A stretch of 64,000 nucleotides of DNA from Rhipidocladum racemiflorum (Eukaryota > Streptophyta > Magnoliopsida > Poales > Poaceae), in the NCBI GenBank assembly GCA_036346355.1, contig CM070578.1, positions 13,840,501 through 13,904,500 on the forward strand, given 5' to 3'. The notes beneath the pieces are model-generated. The model did not search any database and was not told where the DNA came from. It was given only the letters and a program-made list of their open reading frames with translations. This document shows, piece after piece, positions 25,091 through 38,303 of the stretch; within the stretch, counting starts at the first letter, position 1, and each line of letters begins with the position of its first letter. A program made the position numbers and the translations under genes.

Positions 25091-26083
25091 TACCGTTGCA
25101 ATATTGACTAAGATGCAGTTATACAACGATATCTCCAACACATTTTTTAGCGAACTTGAGTTAGGAATGCAGTACATACGCACGCAATAATGACATCGAT
25201 CGATCGTCAACGGGAGATTCGATCGGTTGTTTACTGATCGAGTAGGCAGTGACGCATAATTCAACCATTATACGCCGTGACAAATCTGTCAAGATAGGAG
25301 TACTAAGTTGTCAAGAGATGAGTAATTAAACACAGATAATTATTAACAAACAAAAGATGCTTAGTTGTGAGTTCTGAGCTCTGACCTGTTTTGCCTAACT
25401 TAATTGGTACAAGTTTGGTCTAGCATGAAGTTGCCTTCTTTTTTCTTCTTTTTTTATAAAACAATCTCGAAAGGCATGCATATAAACCTAACCTTTTCTC
25501 TTGCGAGGATAAACCTAACTTATTAGACTTTAGCTACATTTTCAAGTTTAAGTTTTATTGATCATCTCATCACGGCAAGTGATTCGTCGAATCACAACTT
25601 GCACTTTCACTCGTACCGAAGTTTGTTGACTACATACTATACAATGGCACCGTACTTTAAATTTTAAAATGACAAAGACGGTGACGGAAATAGAAAAGTC
25701 GAGCTACCGATAAACATAATTAAGAAATAAGAAACGTATGGATGACAAATAAGTATATATATATATGCTTAACCGGCGACATATGTAACGTATAAATAAT
25801 AATAGTCCGATTGTGCCATTCTGACCTACTACTACTACCACCGAATATTTGCTTAAACAGCTATAACTTGTACGCATCTATGTGCAATATTCGAATTTCT
25901 CCATCTCGCATCAACGCTTAATTCTGTGATCATATCTATATATTAAATTTATACATGAATGTTATTGTTGCCGTCTAGTTTTGGCAAGTAAAATAGTTGG
26001 TCACATCAATATAGAAATTAGGGAAACGTCAAGAAGACCAAGTCAACTCTAAAAGATTCTGAAAGCAATAAATCGGTTATGGA
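25091..26083. other. AT-rich intergenic DNA, nothing recognised
   Basis: No coding frame, RNA gene or terminal-repeat structure that I can support. The final six bases (26078-26083, TATGGA) are the target duplication of the next element. Confidence 0.5.
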
Positions 26084-26469
26084 GCGGGGTTCACAATTTC
26101 GATGATTATCGCGTGAAAATCGTGATTTTTGCACATATCAATGGGGTACGGCATCTAAAATCGGTCGATAAATCGGTTAAATTCAAAAATTTAAAAAATT
26201 TATATGGCATATATATCGCGATAATCGGTGACAATCGAGAGAAAATCGGTGAAAACCAAGAAAAAATCGCTAAAAAAAAATCGTTTTTTTTGAAACATTC
26301 AATTGGCTGGTCAAAATATCGAGAGAAAATCATGATTATTTTGAATTTTTTTTCAAAAGTTTGGATTTCGAAACTATACGATTTTTGATGGTTTTCTAGC
26401 GATTTTCGGAGATAATCGGTACTAGGCTTTACTCGATTTTCTCCCTCAAAACGGTAAGTTGAACCCTGC
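26084..26469. mobile_element. MITE-like element with 10-bp terminal inverted repeats
   Basis: It begins GCGGGGTTCA and ends TGAACCCTGC (inverted repeats with one mismatch), flanked by TATGGA at 26078-26083 and 26470-26475. The 386-bp interior is AT-rich, with recurring AATCG/ATCGG motifs and no protein. The superfamily is not assigned; a 6-bp duplication is unusual for Tourist or Stowaway. Confidence 0.75.
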
Positions 26470-26535
26470 TATGGAGTAACCCGCAATAACTGAAAGCCAG
26501 TTTTCGAAAGCCAGAGACGAGAGAGAGGAGATCAA

Positions 26536-26950
26536 GGCCCTGTTTGTTTCAGCTTAGGCTTTTTAGCTTTTAGCTTAAAGCTAGCTTTTTAGCTTAATGA
26601 GCTTTTAAGCCGTCTGCTTTTAAGCCAAGAGATGTTGTTTGGTATCCTGACTTATTAATGGGTTAAATGGTACAGTTTATAGATGAAAAGTCTAAAATAC
26701 CCTAAATGAGATGTTGGATGAATTCTCAATTTATATATGGTGGCATTTGGTTGGTAATTTTGGAGACTTTTAGTGGCAAAGGGTTATTTCATTAAAAAAA
26801 GCCCAAAAAAAGCTCCTCTTGTCTGGCTTTTGGCTTATAGTTATACAGGGATTTTTGGCTTTTTTAAAGCCCGGTTTAAAAGCCAGTCGTTTGTTTCGGC
26901 CTAGGCTTTTTGGCTTTTAAGCCGATGAAAAAGCCGAAACAAACAGGGCC
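26536..26950. mobile_element. MITE with GGCCCTGTTTGTTTC terminal repeats
   Basis: It begins GGCCCTGTTTGTTTC and ends GAAACAAACAGGGCC, perfect 15-bp inverted repeats. The flanks are CAA at 26533-26535 and 26951-26953. The ends are rich in AGCTTTTAGCTT-type sub-repeats that pair across the element, so the 415 bp could fold into a long imperfect hairpin. A 3-bp duplication with GGCCCTGTTTG ends recalls Tourist/PIF-Harbinger MITEs, although CAA is not their preferred TWA. Confidence 0.82.
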
Positions 26951-27264
26951 CAAGACAGATGGAAATAAACTTTCTGTAAGACATAGTTGGGCTGATTCAA
27001 CGGGAATTTTGAAGCAAAATACATGACTGAGTTGGCCGCGTTTAAGAGTAGTAGCATAGGCTATATAAACTCTATACCGTGTGGTTTGTTTCATCACGTC
27101 TTTTATCTTCTAATAGCTAGTACATTCATTTTTTGGTCTACTAGGTTTTGCAACCGCCTTTATAGTTTCGCATATAATTACAGTGAGATCTGATTACCTA
27201 CCATTAACGACACGGTTTTCATCTCCTGATCATGATTTTTATAAGACCTCCCATTGACTGCCCT

Positions 27265-30041
27265 TGTAACACATTAAAATTTTGAATTTTAATTTAATTA
27301 TTTGTTTGTGAATTTTGGAGGTTTTTTCTATATTTTTTGGAGTCTTTAAAAGCCTTTTCTTATTTTTGGATTTAAAGAAAGAATTTATTTGACAAAAATA
27401 AAAAAAATCAAATTGTGTTAAAAATAATTTTGTTGAGTTCCAAATGTCTCGAATGATTTTGGAAATTTTTATAGAATTTGTTAGATTTATTTGCTATTTT
27501 TATGAATTTATTAGAATTTATGGAATTAATTTAATTAGTAAAATGCTGGAAAATCAATTGTATAGAAATTGGGCTGAAACCCATTGGGCCCAGCTATTCC
27601 CGAACCAAGTCAGCCCAGCTGCAGCCCGCTTATCCAAAGTACCGTGAAACCCTATCTCTTAGGCGTGGGATCGCTATCGCACGATTGGGACTTATCTGCG
27701 CAACCGTTGCATGGTACCTGCCCGATTTGCGCCATGTAGACGGACACGATGTCGCCGTGCCGCACCACTAAACGCAATCGAACTTCGCCTCGCACTGAAC
27801 CTGCCGTGAATCCCGCGCCCGACACACTTGCCAAAGGCCCTATTTAAGGCGCCGACCCCCGCATTGAATTTGTCACCCTACGTTGCCCTTTTTGTCCTAG
27901 CTTGCGTCGCCCGAGGATCAGCCATCGCCAAGATCGAGTTCGCCAGAGTTCTTGAAGCCGCTGCTGCCTTTGAAGCCATCGATCTCCGCCGTCCTCGTTG
28001 GTCTCCTCGATTTCGTCGCATTGAGTTCTTTCAGATCCGTCGGCTGCCATAGCCGATCTGTCACCCGTGCGATGTCTCAGTGGTCTTCTTCCTCGCCTCC
28101 GGCATGGCACTACCGTGTAGCTCGCTGCCGACCATCGTTGTGGCCCTTAGCCATTCGATCCAACGAGGATCAACGGATGTGCGCCACGTGGCCTAGTTTG
28201 TGTCTCACCGTGTGCCTACTTGCGTCATGCCCGCGTCGTCACTTGCGTCAGCCTCACCGCCGATCATCCTTCCGGTGAAACGAGTCCACTGTGGACTCGA
28301 GTAGTCGCGTGGACCTAGTCTATGGACCATGGGTCCCACCTATCAGTCTCTATGTGATTTTCTAGATTTACTTTTATTCGGGTAAATAGGTTAACGCTGT
28401 TAACATTACGCAATAATTAGAATTTCTAGTAGAAGAATAATTTGAGTAATTATGGTTTTTTCTTTTTCTTTTATTTCAAACTTTCGTGAGCCTGTTCCCC
28501 CCATACGAGCTCCGATTGAGGTGATTCCAGTTCCTAAAAATTTGTAAAATTGAGATATATTTGATTTTTGGAGTTTATTTGCTCTCTATTATTGGTATTT
28601 ATCCACTATTCACTCAATTCATGTAGACGTTGAAATACTGAAGTGTACAAGAGTGAAGCATGGGCTCAAGATCAAGGTCCAGAACCAGAGTAAGGACTTT
28701 TTCGAAGCAAGTTACACACCTTGATCATTTTGAACCCAATTTTGAAATATTATTTTGAACTTAAATTATTGTATGCATAATTTCTATAAATGTATTTCAA
28801 TCTCAGTTTTAAGTTAAATAGTTATGCCATGATTATTAAAGCAACATTATTGATTGAATACCTTATGCCATTGTCACTCTTTAAACAATTAGGAATATAA
28901 ACTAGGTTATTTTGGGAATTCATGCCAAATGATAATTTTATTGAAATTGAAAACTATGCTTTGAGGTTCTATGTCATGTTATGATAAATTTGAAAATTTA
29001 ATATAGACCGGGCAAGAATTGGTTGTCTAGTGCATGCGCTATGTTTCTGGATTTGTGATAAGCCCTGCCTAGTCAATTAAGAACCGGTCTATGAATTGCT
29101 GAACATAAAACATTACCGTACTTCCACAGGTCTGGTATGGGATAGACCTGGCTAACTAATTTGCAAAGTTCCATTGTCTGTCATGCCAAATGGGTGGCTA
29201 CTTAGCGTACGAGGGGGCTTCTGAATTGGGCTTTCTAACCCTTAATTAGCGATGGAACCATAGCGGAGCATGATTGCTTTGGGATGGCGTATTGTAAAGG
29301 CCTTGTTGTGATATCTCTGAGACGAATCTAAGGAAGTGTGTTAATTCGAAAGCAAAAGGAGATAATCATATCTTGTGGGTAAAGTTGTACAACCTCTGTA
29401 GAGTATAAAACTAATCGATCAGTCGCACCCACGGTCATAGGCATGCCAAGCTGGCTTTTCACAGATTAGATTTTGATATTTCCAAAAAAAAAACGGTAGT
29501 GTGGTCTTTGGGATGGAATGATATTCCATGTGGGAAAGTTGGTTAGCTCTGGGTTTAATCTCGTGTTGAGAATTGGTTTAAAATTTTAGTTTTTCTTTTG
29601 TCATCTATGCCTTTGAAATTACTTATTGTAGTTGAAAAACTGCTTTACGCTAAAATAACCATACAACCTTCCTTTGACATCCTTTACATTAATACTGCAT
29701 TTTTCGTGTAACTTGTTGAGTACTTTTAGTGCTCACCCTTGCTTTATTGTTGTTTTTAGAGGAGTATGTCTACGACGGTGAGGATATGGATAACTAGGAC
29801 AGCTACCTCAGTCGATTGCTAGTGGCAAATCTATTGGGTTTTACTTCAGTTTATTTTATTTTTGCTACTTTACTTTTATTTGGCCCGCGTGCCATTCATA
29901 TTGTAAAAGTCTATATCAGTTAATGAATAAAGATACATTTGATATGTAGTGTTATCAACTTTCTTTATTGTGTACACTAGCTCGATGCTGAATCAGTGTG
30001 TTATACACAAGGGTTCGAAGGCGTTACTTCCGTGTTTGACA
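27265..30041 (+). mobile_element. Solo LTR of a Ty3/gypsy element
   Basis: It starts TGTAACACATTAAAATTTTG and ends CGTGTTTGACA (2777 bp). The conserved block TTGTTGAGTACTTTTAGTGC lies near 29715, about 330 bp from the end, as in the other gypsy LTRs here. The flanks GCCCT and TCCCT agree at four of five bases, so the target duplication is probable but imperfect. No primer-binding site or internal domain follows. A GC-rich middle (27600-28310) yields open frames on both strands that I do not take as genes. Confidence 0.75.
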
Positions 30042-31266
30042 TCCCTTCCTTTAGGTTTACATTTCAATCAATATCCTCCATTTCTCCATGGACTTTTTAT
30101 GATCACCTACCATTTGCAAGTAACTTGTATGACTCTACATCGAAGTGATACCTCACCACTTTCGAGCTCAAGCAACCTCACAGATATTAGATTTTTTAAG
30201 CTGAGAACATACTGAACTCCCGTCAATGTGCGATGTGCTCCATCATACATCTCCAATATAATTGTTCCTACATAAGTAATTGCATACTCTTTGCAATCAA
30301 CCAAGTGAATAGTTCCATACACTGGATGTAGATATCCTTCATCAAATACCTCCATCAATATACATATGTGTAAGCAACAACCTAAATATAAAATTCATTC
30401 ATGAGAAGTACCTAATTGGCTAGTGACAAGTACGTCTAAATCATCTTTTGCTACCGCCATTGAGCACACACCCTTTATTTGCTTCAAACTCGGACAGTGA
30501 TTTATCATATGACCTTCTTCGTCATATAGATAGCATACATGTGTGCCCTTGCTCTTTCCCTTCTTCTTACTTTAACTCTTGCTTTTGCCTGCAACACCTA
30601 CTGCAACCAATGCTTGATCACCAAGGATATAGATTCTGATGGCTTTTTCAAGGATTTCGCCTCTAATAAACATACAACTGCCTCATTGATGTTGAAAGTG
30701 CTTTTTTCGACGAGAATATTCATCACCAGTTATTCCCATGATGGTGGTGTAGATGATTCCAGTACAACAAATTTACCATTTTCCTCAATTTTCTCGTCCA
30801 CACCAATCACCTATGTGATAAGCTTGTTGGAGACATTGAGATGATCAATAAATTGTCTACCTTCGTCCATATGCAACCTGCACATTTATCGCTTCAGCGC
30901 CTAGCGATTTGTTAGCGACTTCCCCATATACAATTCTTCTAAACCCTTCTATAATTTCGTAGGTGAATTCTCCTTAATCACCAGGTACTTTACCTCATAG
31001 ACGGATTATGCTGATAATCTTCCGCTCCATCACCTTCCAGTCTTTAGCAAACGTCTTTTTCAGTTTATCTTCTTCAAGAGCAGTGATTAACTTTTGTTGG
31101 ATAAGAACATCCTTCACAGCACATTGTCACACGCTAAAATTTCTGTCGCCGTAAAATTTCTCTACTTGATTCCATATCGTCGACATCTATCTTAATTTTG
31201 TACCGCTTCATGCCTTACCGACCTTCTCACAAATCTGATTAATTTAGCCTTAGCTCTGATACCACT
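30042..31266 (-). pseudogene. Decayed Ty1/copia gag-protease region
   Basis: Read on the minus strand from the primer-binding site TGGTATCAGAGC (31264-31253). A gag-like region leads to a damaged zinc knuckle near 30540-30490 (CYLYDEEGHMINHC, where the second Cys has become Tyr). A protease-linker segment follows at 30358-30107, with GTIILEMYDGAHRTLTGVQY typical of copia polyproteins. Frames are broken many times, and integrase, reverse transcriptase and RNase H are absent. The left end abuts the solo LTR ending at 30041. Confidence 0.75.
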
Positions 31267-31649
31267 TGTTACACTCTGATACCCCCTTCTTATCCACAAC
31301 ACCCTCCAGATCAAAACAGAGTTTTGTGAGATACAACATGAGTATGCACGGTCTAAAGAACAAAGAAGATGAATCTCTTAGAGAGAACCAAAATAACGAC
31401 GTTGAAGCAACCACGACGAGAGAAAAATCTGGCGAAGCCGACTGCAGATTCTTTAAGCACAACCCCAAAAGAGTATAGAGAATTGTTGCTCTCACAACCT
31501 TTCGATCGAACCTTTTAGACCTTTGAATCTTTGCCCAATATAAGAATCTAGTGCTAAAGAATAATCTAGCCTCTAATCCTCTCGTGCACCTCTTGTTTTA
31601 GATGAGTTGACTTGTGGTTTCTTGGTTGCTTAGGTTCTTCATGACCACC
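31267..31649 (-). mobile_element. Copia 5' LTR, inner part (split by a later gypsy LTR)
   Basis: In plus orientation it begins TGTTACACTCTG, two bases beyond the minus-strand primer-binding site. It is interrupted at 31649 by a gypsy LTR and appears to resume at 38979, ending CATATTTGACA at 39129. The complete LTR would be about 530 bp on the minus strand, TGTCAAATATGG to GAGTGTAACA. Confidence 0.7.
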
Positions 31650-32760
31650 TATAACACCCTAAATTTTCTACAAATTGAGTATTTAATTATTTCTAATTTT
31701 CTAAAAGCTTTTTCTTGTTTTTAGAATTATAAAAGAAATTTAAATGAGAAAATAAAACTTAAATTTATGTTGAAAATAGTTTTATTAAAAGTTCAAAAAT
31801 AGCTCTAGAAATTTATATGAATTTTTCCAAAAATTTTGAACTTTGTTTATTATTTTCTAAAAACCATTTATATTTCATTTTTACTTTAAATCAAAAATCA
31901 AAATAGTAATCCATTCCTTTTCTCTGGGCGGCAACTCATTTTCCTGGCCCATTTTCTTTTCTTCTCTACCCGGCCCACTCCATTCTCCTATCTCCATTCG
32001 GCCCACCAGATCACTCTATTTTCCCCCGCAGCCTACCTGGCCTCTCCATTCTCTCGGCCCAAGGCCGCCCAAGCACGCTTTTTCCCTCCTCTCTCTCGCT
32101 CTACTGCCGGCCCAGCCTCCCTCTTCCCCCACACATCCTACACCACACCGGCCCAGCCCAACCGCATTCCATCTTCTTCCTTTTGTCACTGTTCTCTCTC
32201 CTCGCGCTAATAACACTCCAGCCGAGCTACATCTACCTCCTACACCCATTTCTTCCTGAATGGTTTCGCATTAACTTCCAATCAATTCCACAATCATGAT
32301 CACTCCATTCACTAGCCGTTTCTCCCACTAGCTTGCGCATTAATGCCGCAAGCCGTTCGGCCGCCGGCCTTCTTGCATCACCACCGCCTCTCCACTGACT
32401 TCGAGCCTATAAAAGGGTGAGCATAGGCTTCACATTTTGTTTTCGATTTCATTTTTGCCACTCCCAAGTCCTCTCCCATGCTCAAGCTGTAGCGATGCCA
32501 CCACACTCGGAGTCCCCTTCCCCGATGCCAGCACCGGGCCCTGCAACACCCCCACCGCCTCACACCTCTCCTTCCTGCGACAAGTGTGTCACGAGGTGCA
32601 CATCACTCTCATCTTCATTGTCCCTCCATTAATTTGGAGTTTCTTCCTCCATGCCGGTCGAATTTCACCATGTTCTTCTCATCAGCCGTTGCTCTATCTT
32701 TTAATTTTGCACTACCATCTGGACTTCCCCCTCATCGTCGACCATGGCACTGAGTTCATT

Positions 32761-35578
32761 TGAGAGGAGCCGCCCAGATCGTCCTCAAGTTGTTGGATGA
32801 ACAGTTACTCCCGTCGGATTTGGATTCTAGCAACGAATCACCAGAGGCGATCCCGATGCTAATACCCAAGCCCAAACGAGACAACTCTACGACTTCCAAC
32901 GACTCGACAACAACCCCGGTATTCCCCCGGTATGCGATCCGAAACTCGCCCAGGATCCCCACGTACCGGTTCCCAATGCCATATCAAACATCAAATTCGC
33001 ACAAAGGGGCATCGAGCCCCCAAGCTCACTACCAGAGACGCAAGAACGCGGAAGCAAACAAACACACCACACGGCACAAAGAGGCCCAACAAAGACAACC
33101 AACAAAACGACCAAGCGAAAAGCAGACGCACTCCATTACAGAAATAAAGGTAGCAGCTGTTCACAAAAGTATCACCCACTACACTATACAACAAAAGTAA
33201 AACACCCCGGAAGTGTCATGCCCTGAACACTCCCGGGCGCACGCACGCCGACAGCCTCTACTCGGTGCCCCGCCCGGTCACCGATAGGCAGTAGGGGCAA
33301 AACTCGCACCCCGCTGGATCCTCACCTGCAAAACCACAAAGCAGAAGCCTGAGTACGGAAGGTACTCGCAAGTCTTACCCGGGGTCCATATATGACCGAC
33401 TCCAAAAGAGATGCATTTGGCGGTAGCAAGGTAAATAGGCTTAGGTTAAAAGTGCGAAAATGCTTAACTTTGTTTCAATTTTTGTCATCTACTCAAGTTT
33501 TTCTCAATATAGCTAGCAGTTGTAACAGCTCCTACTTCTAACAGGATATTGTAATTAACAGAATGTAAGGCAAGTCATCTCATATCAAAATTTAGCTCAA
33601 GCCCAACGGCGAACCACAAGTTCAAGTTGTTTACTACGCAGAAGAAGTTCAGATCAAGCTTGCTCATATCCGAGAGCGCGGCAATTCGAATCGCTTAATT
33701 AACCCTGCAGGGAAGCATTGATCGCACGACACTTACCACAAGGGCCTAGTGTCAACCCCCTCCCAATCATACCCAATCGCTGAAGCGTCCTCCTGTGGCC
33801 CGAAAACCTAGCACCCCCTCGAGCAGCCCCAAGCCCGGCTTGGCGCTCGAGAGTCGGCCTAAGCCTCGCCCTCAACCACGTCCAACCACAGGAAGTTACG
33901 GTCCATCGATTCCGTATGAGAGAAAGAGTGGCTTACCGTACCATAATCGGGCATGCGACCAACCGGGGTGTACTCAATCTGATTCCACTTACGGATCGGT
34001 CCTCAACTGACACAGACGGGGCTACACATTTGAGTCTCCATACCCAAATGAACCAACTCCCCGCCCGGTCCACAATTCATTTCTTTCCAAAGCCTTTCCC
34101 AAATTCCAAGTCCAATCATAACATAGTATGTGTGTATAATAACAACCGCAAGTGACAGAACCTACTGTCACTTGGCCCAAACCCCGACCTCTAAGCAAGG
34201 CTAAGCACGGACTCTTAGTATTACCCCTAAGCTAGTTCCAACGGAAGTATTTACAATTTTCAACGGACGGATGTGCAGCAAATGGGATCTAGTCCTATCC
34301 CAATTCAACTCCTAATGCAAACTTAATTCACCAATTAAGCAAGTTATTTACAAACTACCATTTAATACAGGTTCAAGATGCATAGGTGCTTGCCTTGTTC
34401 TTCTGCTTGTGGGTCGGAAACAGTCGGCTCTCCGGTCGCACCCACGGTCACCGCGGCGTCAGTCTCCGCGGGATCGCTCTCTACACGAGTACAATGCATA
34501 ATGAGATGCATGCCATGCAAAAGAAATGAACACAAAAGGAAAAACCCCGACGAAACATCGCGACCGAACAACTCGACCAAATACGGACAGATCAGGTGAA
34601 CCCGGACAGTCCGGTTATTTAATCCGGACAGTCCGGATAACCCGGATACTCCGGACCTTGTGTCCGGACACTCCGGCCTAGGGCGGACACTCCGGACGGG
34701 TCGTCCGGACACTCCGGACCTGGCGAGTTTTACCCAATAACTCGACGGATCGAGGTGCCGCCAAGTCCCACGGCATCGCGGGGACCCGACCTATGACATT
34801 CCCACACGCGGCAATGCCGAGGGAACTTCAAGCTAGCTAAACCTCGAGAAAACGACACCCAACTACAAAACCACAAGCCGACTCTAATCGGCCCATGGAT
34901 TGGCATTACCACTACCCGATCTACCTTACTAGTACCCACATTCATCAATCCAAGCCCCAAACCAACCCTATAATCACTACACCCAAAACCCTAGAGCTCA
35001 AGATTCAACTCCAAACCTCCCAAACCCAAACCTAAGTCCCAAACCCACCATGGACGACCCTAAGACTTAAGAACCCTACGAATCAACCCCCAAGAAGAGG
35101 ACCTACCTCCAAGTGGGACGGAGGAGAGCAATGCCGGGTGGAGGAAGGAGGATGCCGGCTTGAGGAGGAGTTCCACGGGATGGAGGAGTCGCCGGGGAGG
35201 AGTCACTGGAGGACACCGGCCGATGGAGGTCGCCGGAGTGGAGCTCGGGGTGGAGGGGACGCACGGGATGGGTGGAGGACAAGTGGAGAAGAAAAGAAGG
35301 GAGTGAACCCACGAAATGGGACTTTTATACAACCCCCCCCCCCGCAAATACCGGACACTCCGGATGCTAACCCGGAGACTCCGGGTTGGGGTCTTCGGTA
35401 ACACTAACCCGGACACTCCGGACATTTAGTCCGGACACTCCGGGTTGAGGCGCTCGGTCAGGTTAATCCGGATACTCCGGACAATATGTCCGGACATTCC
35501 GAGTTATGTCCGGACATTCCGGGTGTTGATCCGGATACTCCGGATGTCCCAGAATTTTTGAAACTTGGGGCCCTGACA
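32761..35578 (-). mobile_element. Solo LTR, minus orientation, with CCGGACACTCCGG palindromes
   Basis: On the minus strand it runs TGTCAGGGCCCC to GGCTCCTCTCA (2818 bp), with a perfect 5-bp target duplication TCATT at 32756-32760 and 35579-35583. The block CTTGCGAGTACCTTCCGTAC lies at 33380-33350, matching the position of related blocks in the other gypsy LTRs. No primer-binding site or protein domain is present. An open frame at 32760-33200 that looks protein-like lies wholly inside the LTR, and I do not take it as a gene. This insertion post-dates the surrounding gypsy LTR. Confidence 0.92.
34600..35545. repeat. Two clusters of imperfect CCGGACA(C)TCCGG palindromes
   Basis: Roughly eighteen copies of the 13-15-bp unit CCGGA-(C/T)A(C/G/T)-TCCGG occur, seven or eight at about 34600-34720 and ten or so at 35342-35550. 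Each unit is a near-perfect palindrome with two or more CpG sites. The clusters bracket a ~600-bp stretch that includes a GC-rich portion (35100-35290) with a TATA-like TATAAAAGTCC on the minus strand near 35323. They belong to the LTR's upstream (U3-like) half. Confidence 0.85.
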
Positions 35579-36770
35579 TCATTCCTGTGCGCTTCTCGCT
35601 TCACCTCCGACCAGTCTCCCTCACCTCTAATGTCGTCGCCCCTACTTCAAACTGCGCCACTGCCCTTTGTTTTTCGTCCCGCCACCGTCGCCGGGAGGGC
35701 CACCAGCTCCGCGGCACCCACGTCGTTTCCCATGTCTCCGCGCCCGATGTCGATCAACAAGAGCCCCACCATCTCACCTCTAAGCCCATGCCGCCCTAGC
35801 TCACTGTGTCCATGCACCCAATGTTGTGTCGTGGACCAAGTCCATAGGCTTGGCCCCACACGTCATAGGCCAACACAATTTCCTATACAAAATTAATTTA
35901 GACAAAAATAAATAATGATGTCAGCATTGCATAATATCCTAATATTTTCTTAAGTAAAAAAATTCTAGAAATCTAGAGAATGTCAAAACAGTATCCTTTC
36001 TCTCAATTCTTTTGGATTTAATCTTTTGAAAGCCCAATCTTTTCCATTCTAACTCCAAATGGACATGTTTTTCTTCCTAAAATCATATAAAATCCCAAAT
36101 TAATTTTATGCTATTTTTGTAATTTATTTGATTGTATTTGGATTTTATTTGAATGCACATCTTGAACATATTTGAACCTAGATTTTGAAATTATAATTCT
36201 TTAAATATAATTGCATGCGTAACATTAGCAAATATAATTTCAACCGAGTTTAAAAATAAATAGCTATGCCCATATTGAATTATGTCCACATTTGTAATTT
36301 GATTCCATTATACTGTTGTAACCTTAAGAATATACTTTTGTATATGTGATAACAATCAAAATAATTAGGGATATGCTAAGACATGCTTGGAACAGAAAGT
36401 AGAATTTTTGAAAATTTGTGCCAAAAAAAATCATTAGAATGAAATTATGTTTTAGATGCTATGAAATGTTATGATAAAAATGAAAATATGTTTTAGACTG
36501 GGCGAGAATGGTTGATTAGTGGACTTTGGGTTTGATGAAAAGCCCGCCTAGTTAGTTAAGGACTGGTCTGTGAGCTGCTAACTGTAAAGCGCAATGGTAC
36601 TTCTATAAGTCTGATATATGACATACATGGATGTCCATTTTGCAACATTCCATAATTAATTATGCTACTCGGTTGAATTTGGATATGGTTAGTCTACCAC
36701 ACGGCTTAAGAGGGGGCTTTTGACTAGAGCGATTCAACCCTTTCAGCGGTGGGACTTTAACGGACATAAC

Positions 36771-38303
36771 TGATGGGTTCTAAGCATGGAAAACAAAATT
36801 TTTCCTACGAATGCAACCAAACACCAAGATCAAATCTAGGAGATGCATGCAAACAGTTTCAGAAGGACTCACCCTCGTAGACCGAAAGCGGGAATAACAT
36901 TCCCGCAAACAAACGTGGTTGAAGTAGAGGTACACGCCCGACTTCAAAGTCGCGAAGATGAGCGCCACAAACGGCAGCGCCTTCGTACTTGGTCACACGT
37001 ACGGAACAACGACGACCTCCAATCCCTCGATCCAATGGGCAGCCAAGTAGAGGATCCACGGAAACTCCAACAACACTATGACTTAATGGTGGTGGTGGAG
37101 AAACTATTTCAAGAATGGGCCGCTTAAGCTACCGCTTGAAAGGTGGAACAAGCAGGAGGAGGGAGAAAGGACCAACCAAAGGGTTATGGAGATTAGTACA
37201 TGAGAGAGGAGCTCCACCCTCCCTTTTATAGGAGTGAGTGGACTCTCCACTCTCTCCATGTGAATGGACTCTCCATTCTCTTCATGTGAATGGACTCTCC
37301 ATTAAATAAATAAACAATTTTATTTCTGTTATTTTAATATTTGTTAATTCTTTTAATTAACAAAAATTAACACATACCCCCTTGAACTATTCCGATATCC
37401 CAAAACTATTCCTGCTGTCCAAACTTTTCTCCTGTTCCGCACTCCACTCAAAAGCGCCGATGAACCTTAAGTGTGTCACCCTACGGTTCGTGAATAAAAT
37501 GGACATGATCAAGACACCTCTCGATCAATAATCATCGGCGGGATCTGAGATCCATAATGACTCCCACTTACTCAACGATGAACTAGTGATCGTGTGAACC
37601 AAAAACAACATAACCAATTCCTTTTGTCTCGCGATATATTACTTATCCGGATCCGATCATTGGTATCAACTATACCTAGTTCGATCCTGCTACCGACAAG
37701 TACTCTTTACTCGTTCCGTGATATGACATTCTTGTGACCTAGTCACGTGCTTGCAAGCGATGTCAATGTGATATCACCGAGAGGGCCCAGAGTATATCTC
37801 TCCGTCATCTGGATGGACAAATCCCACTCTTGATGCATGAGCCTCAACTAATACTTTCATAGTACCCAAATCCATCTTTATAGTCACCGTCTTACGGAGT
37901 GACGTTTGATGTCATCAAAGTACTCTTCCGGAGTTAGTGATTGACATCATCTCATGGTCTAAGGAAAAGAGCTATTTTGTATATGTTCAGTACAACAACA
38001 AACTTTAATGATTTGATCGAATTTGCTATACCAACTTGGGTGTGTGTTCATCACATCATTCTTCTAATAATGTGACCCTGTTATTAACAACATCCAATGT
38101 TCATGATCAGGAAACCTTGATCATCAGTTAATCAACGAGCTAGTTTAAAAGAGAGGCTTTACTAGGAACCTTTTTGTTTATTAAACACACATGTATCAAC
38201 GTTTCCGGTTAATACAATTTTAGCATGAGAAATAAACATCTATTATAAACATGGAATAAGATAATAAACAATTTATTATTGCCTCTCGCGCATATTCCCT
38301 TCA
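36771..38303 (-). mobile_element. Copia solo LTR, copy 1
   Basis: On the minus strand it reads TGAAGGGAATATGCGCGAGA to CTTAGAACCCATCA (1533 bp), with target duplication ATAAC (36766-36770, 38304-38308). The TGAAGGGAATATGCC start is typical of large copia LTRs in grasses. A TATA box (minus strand TATAAAA, 37230-37224) precedes a small minisatellite of GTGAATGGACTCTCCATTCT units (37239-37301, three copies). A close relative sits at 58657-60184. No interior remains. Confidence 0.93.

Noticed and set aside
32760..33200. 146-codon frame beginning MRGAAQIVLKLLDEQLL
   Set aside because: It starts exactly at the solo LTR boundary and lies wholly within it; the LTR on the other strand explains the sequence.
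36771..38303. Interpretation as a class II DNA transposon
   Set aside because: TG...CA ends, 5-bp duplications, TATA box and the typical TGAAGGGAATATGCC start point to a copia LTR.
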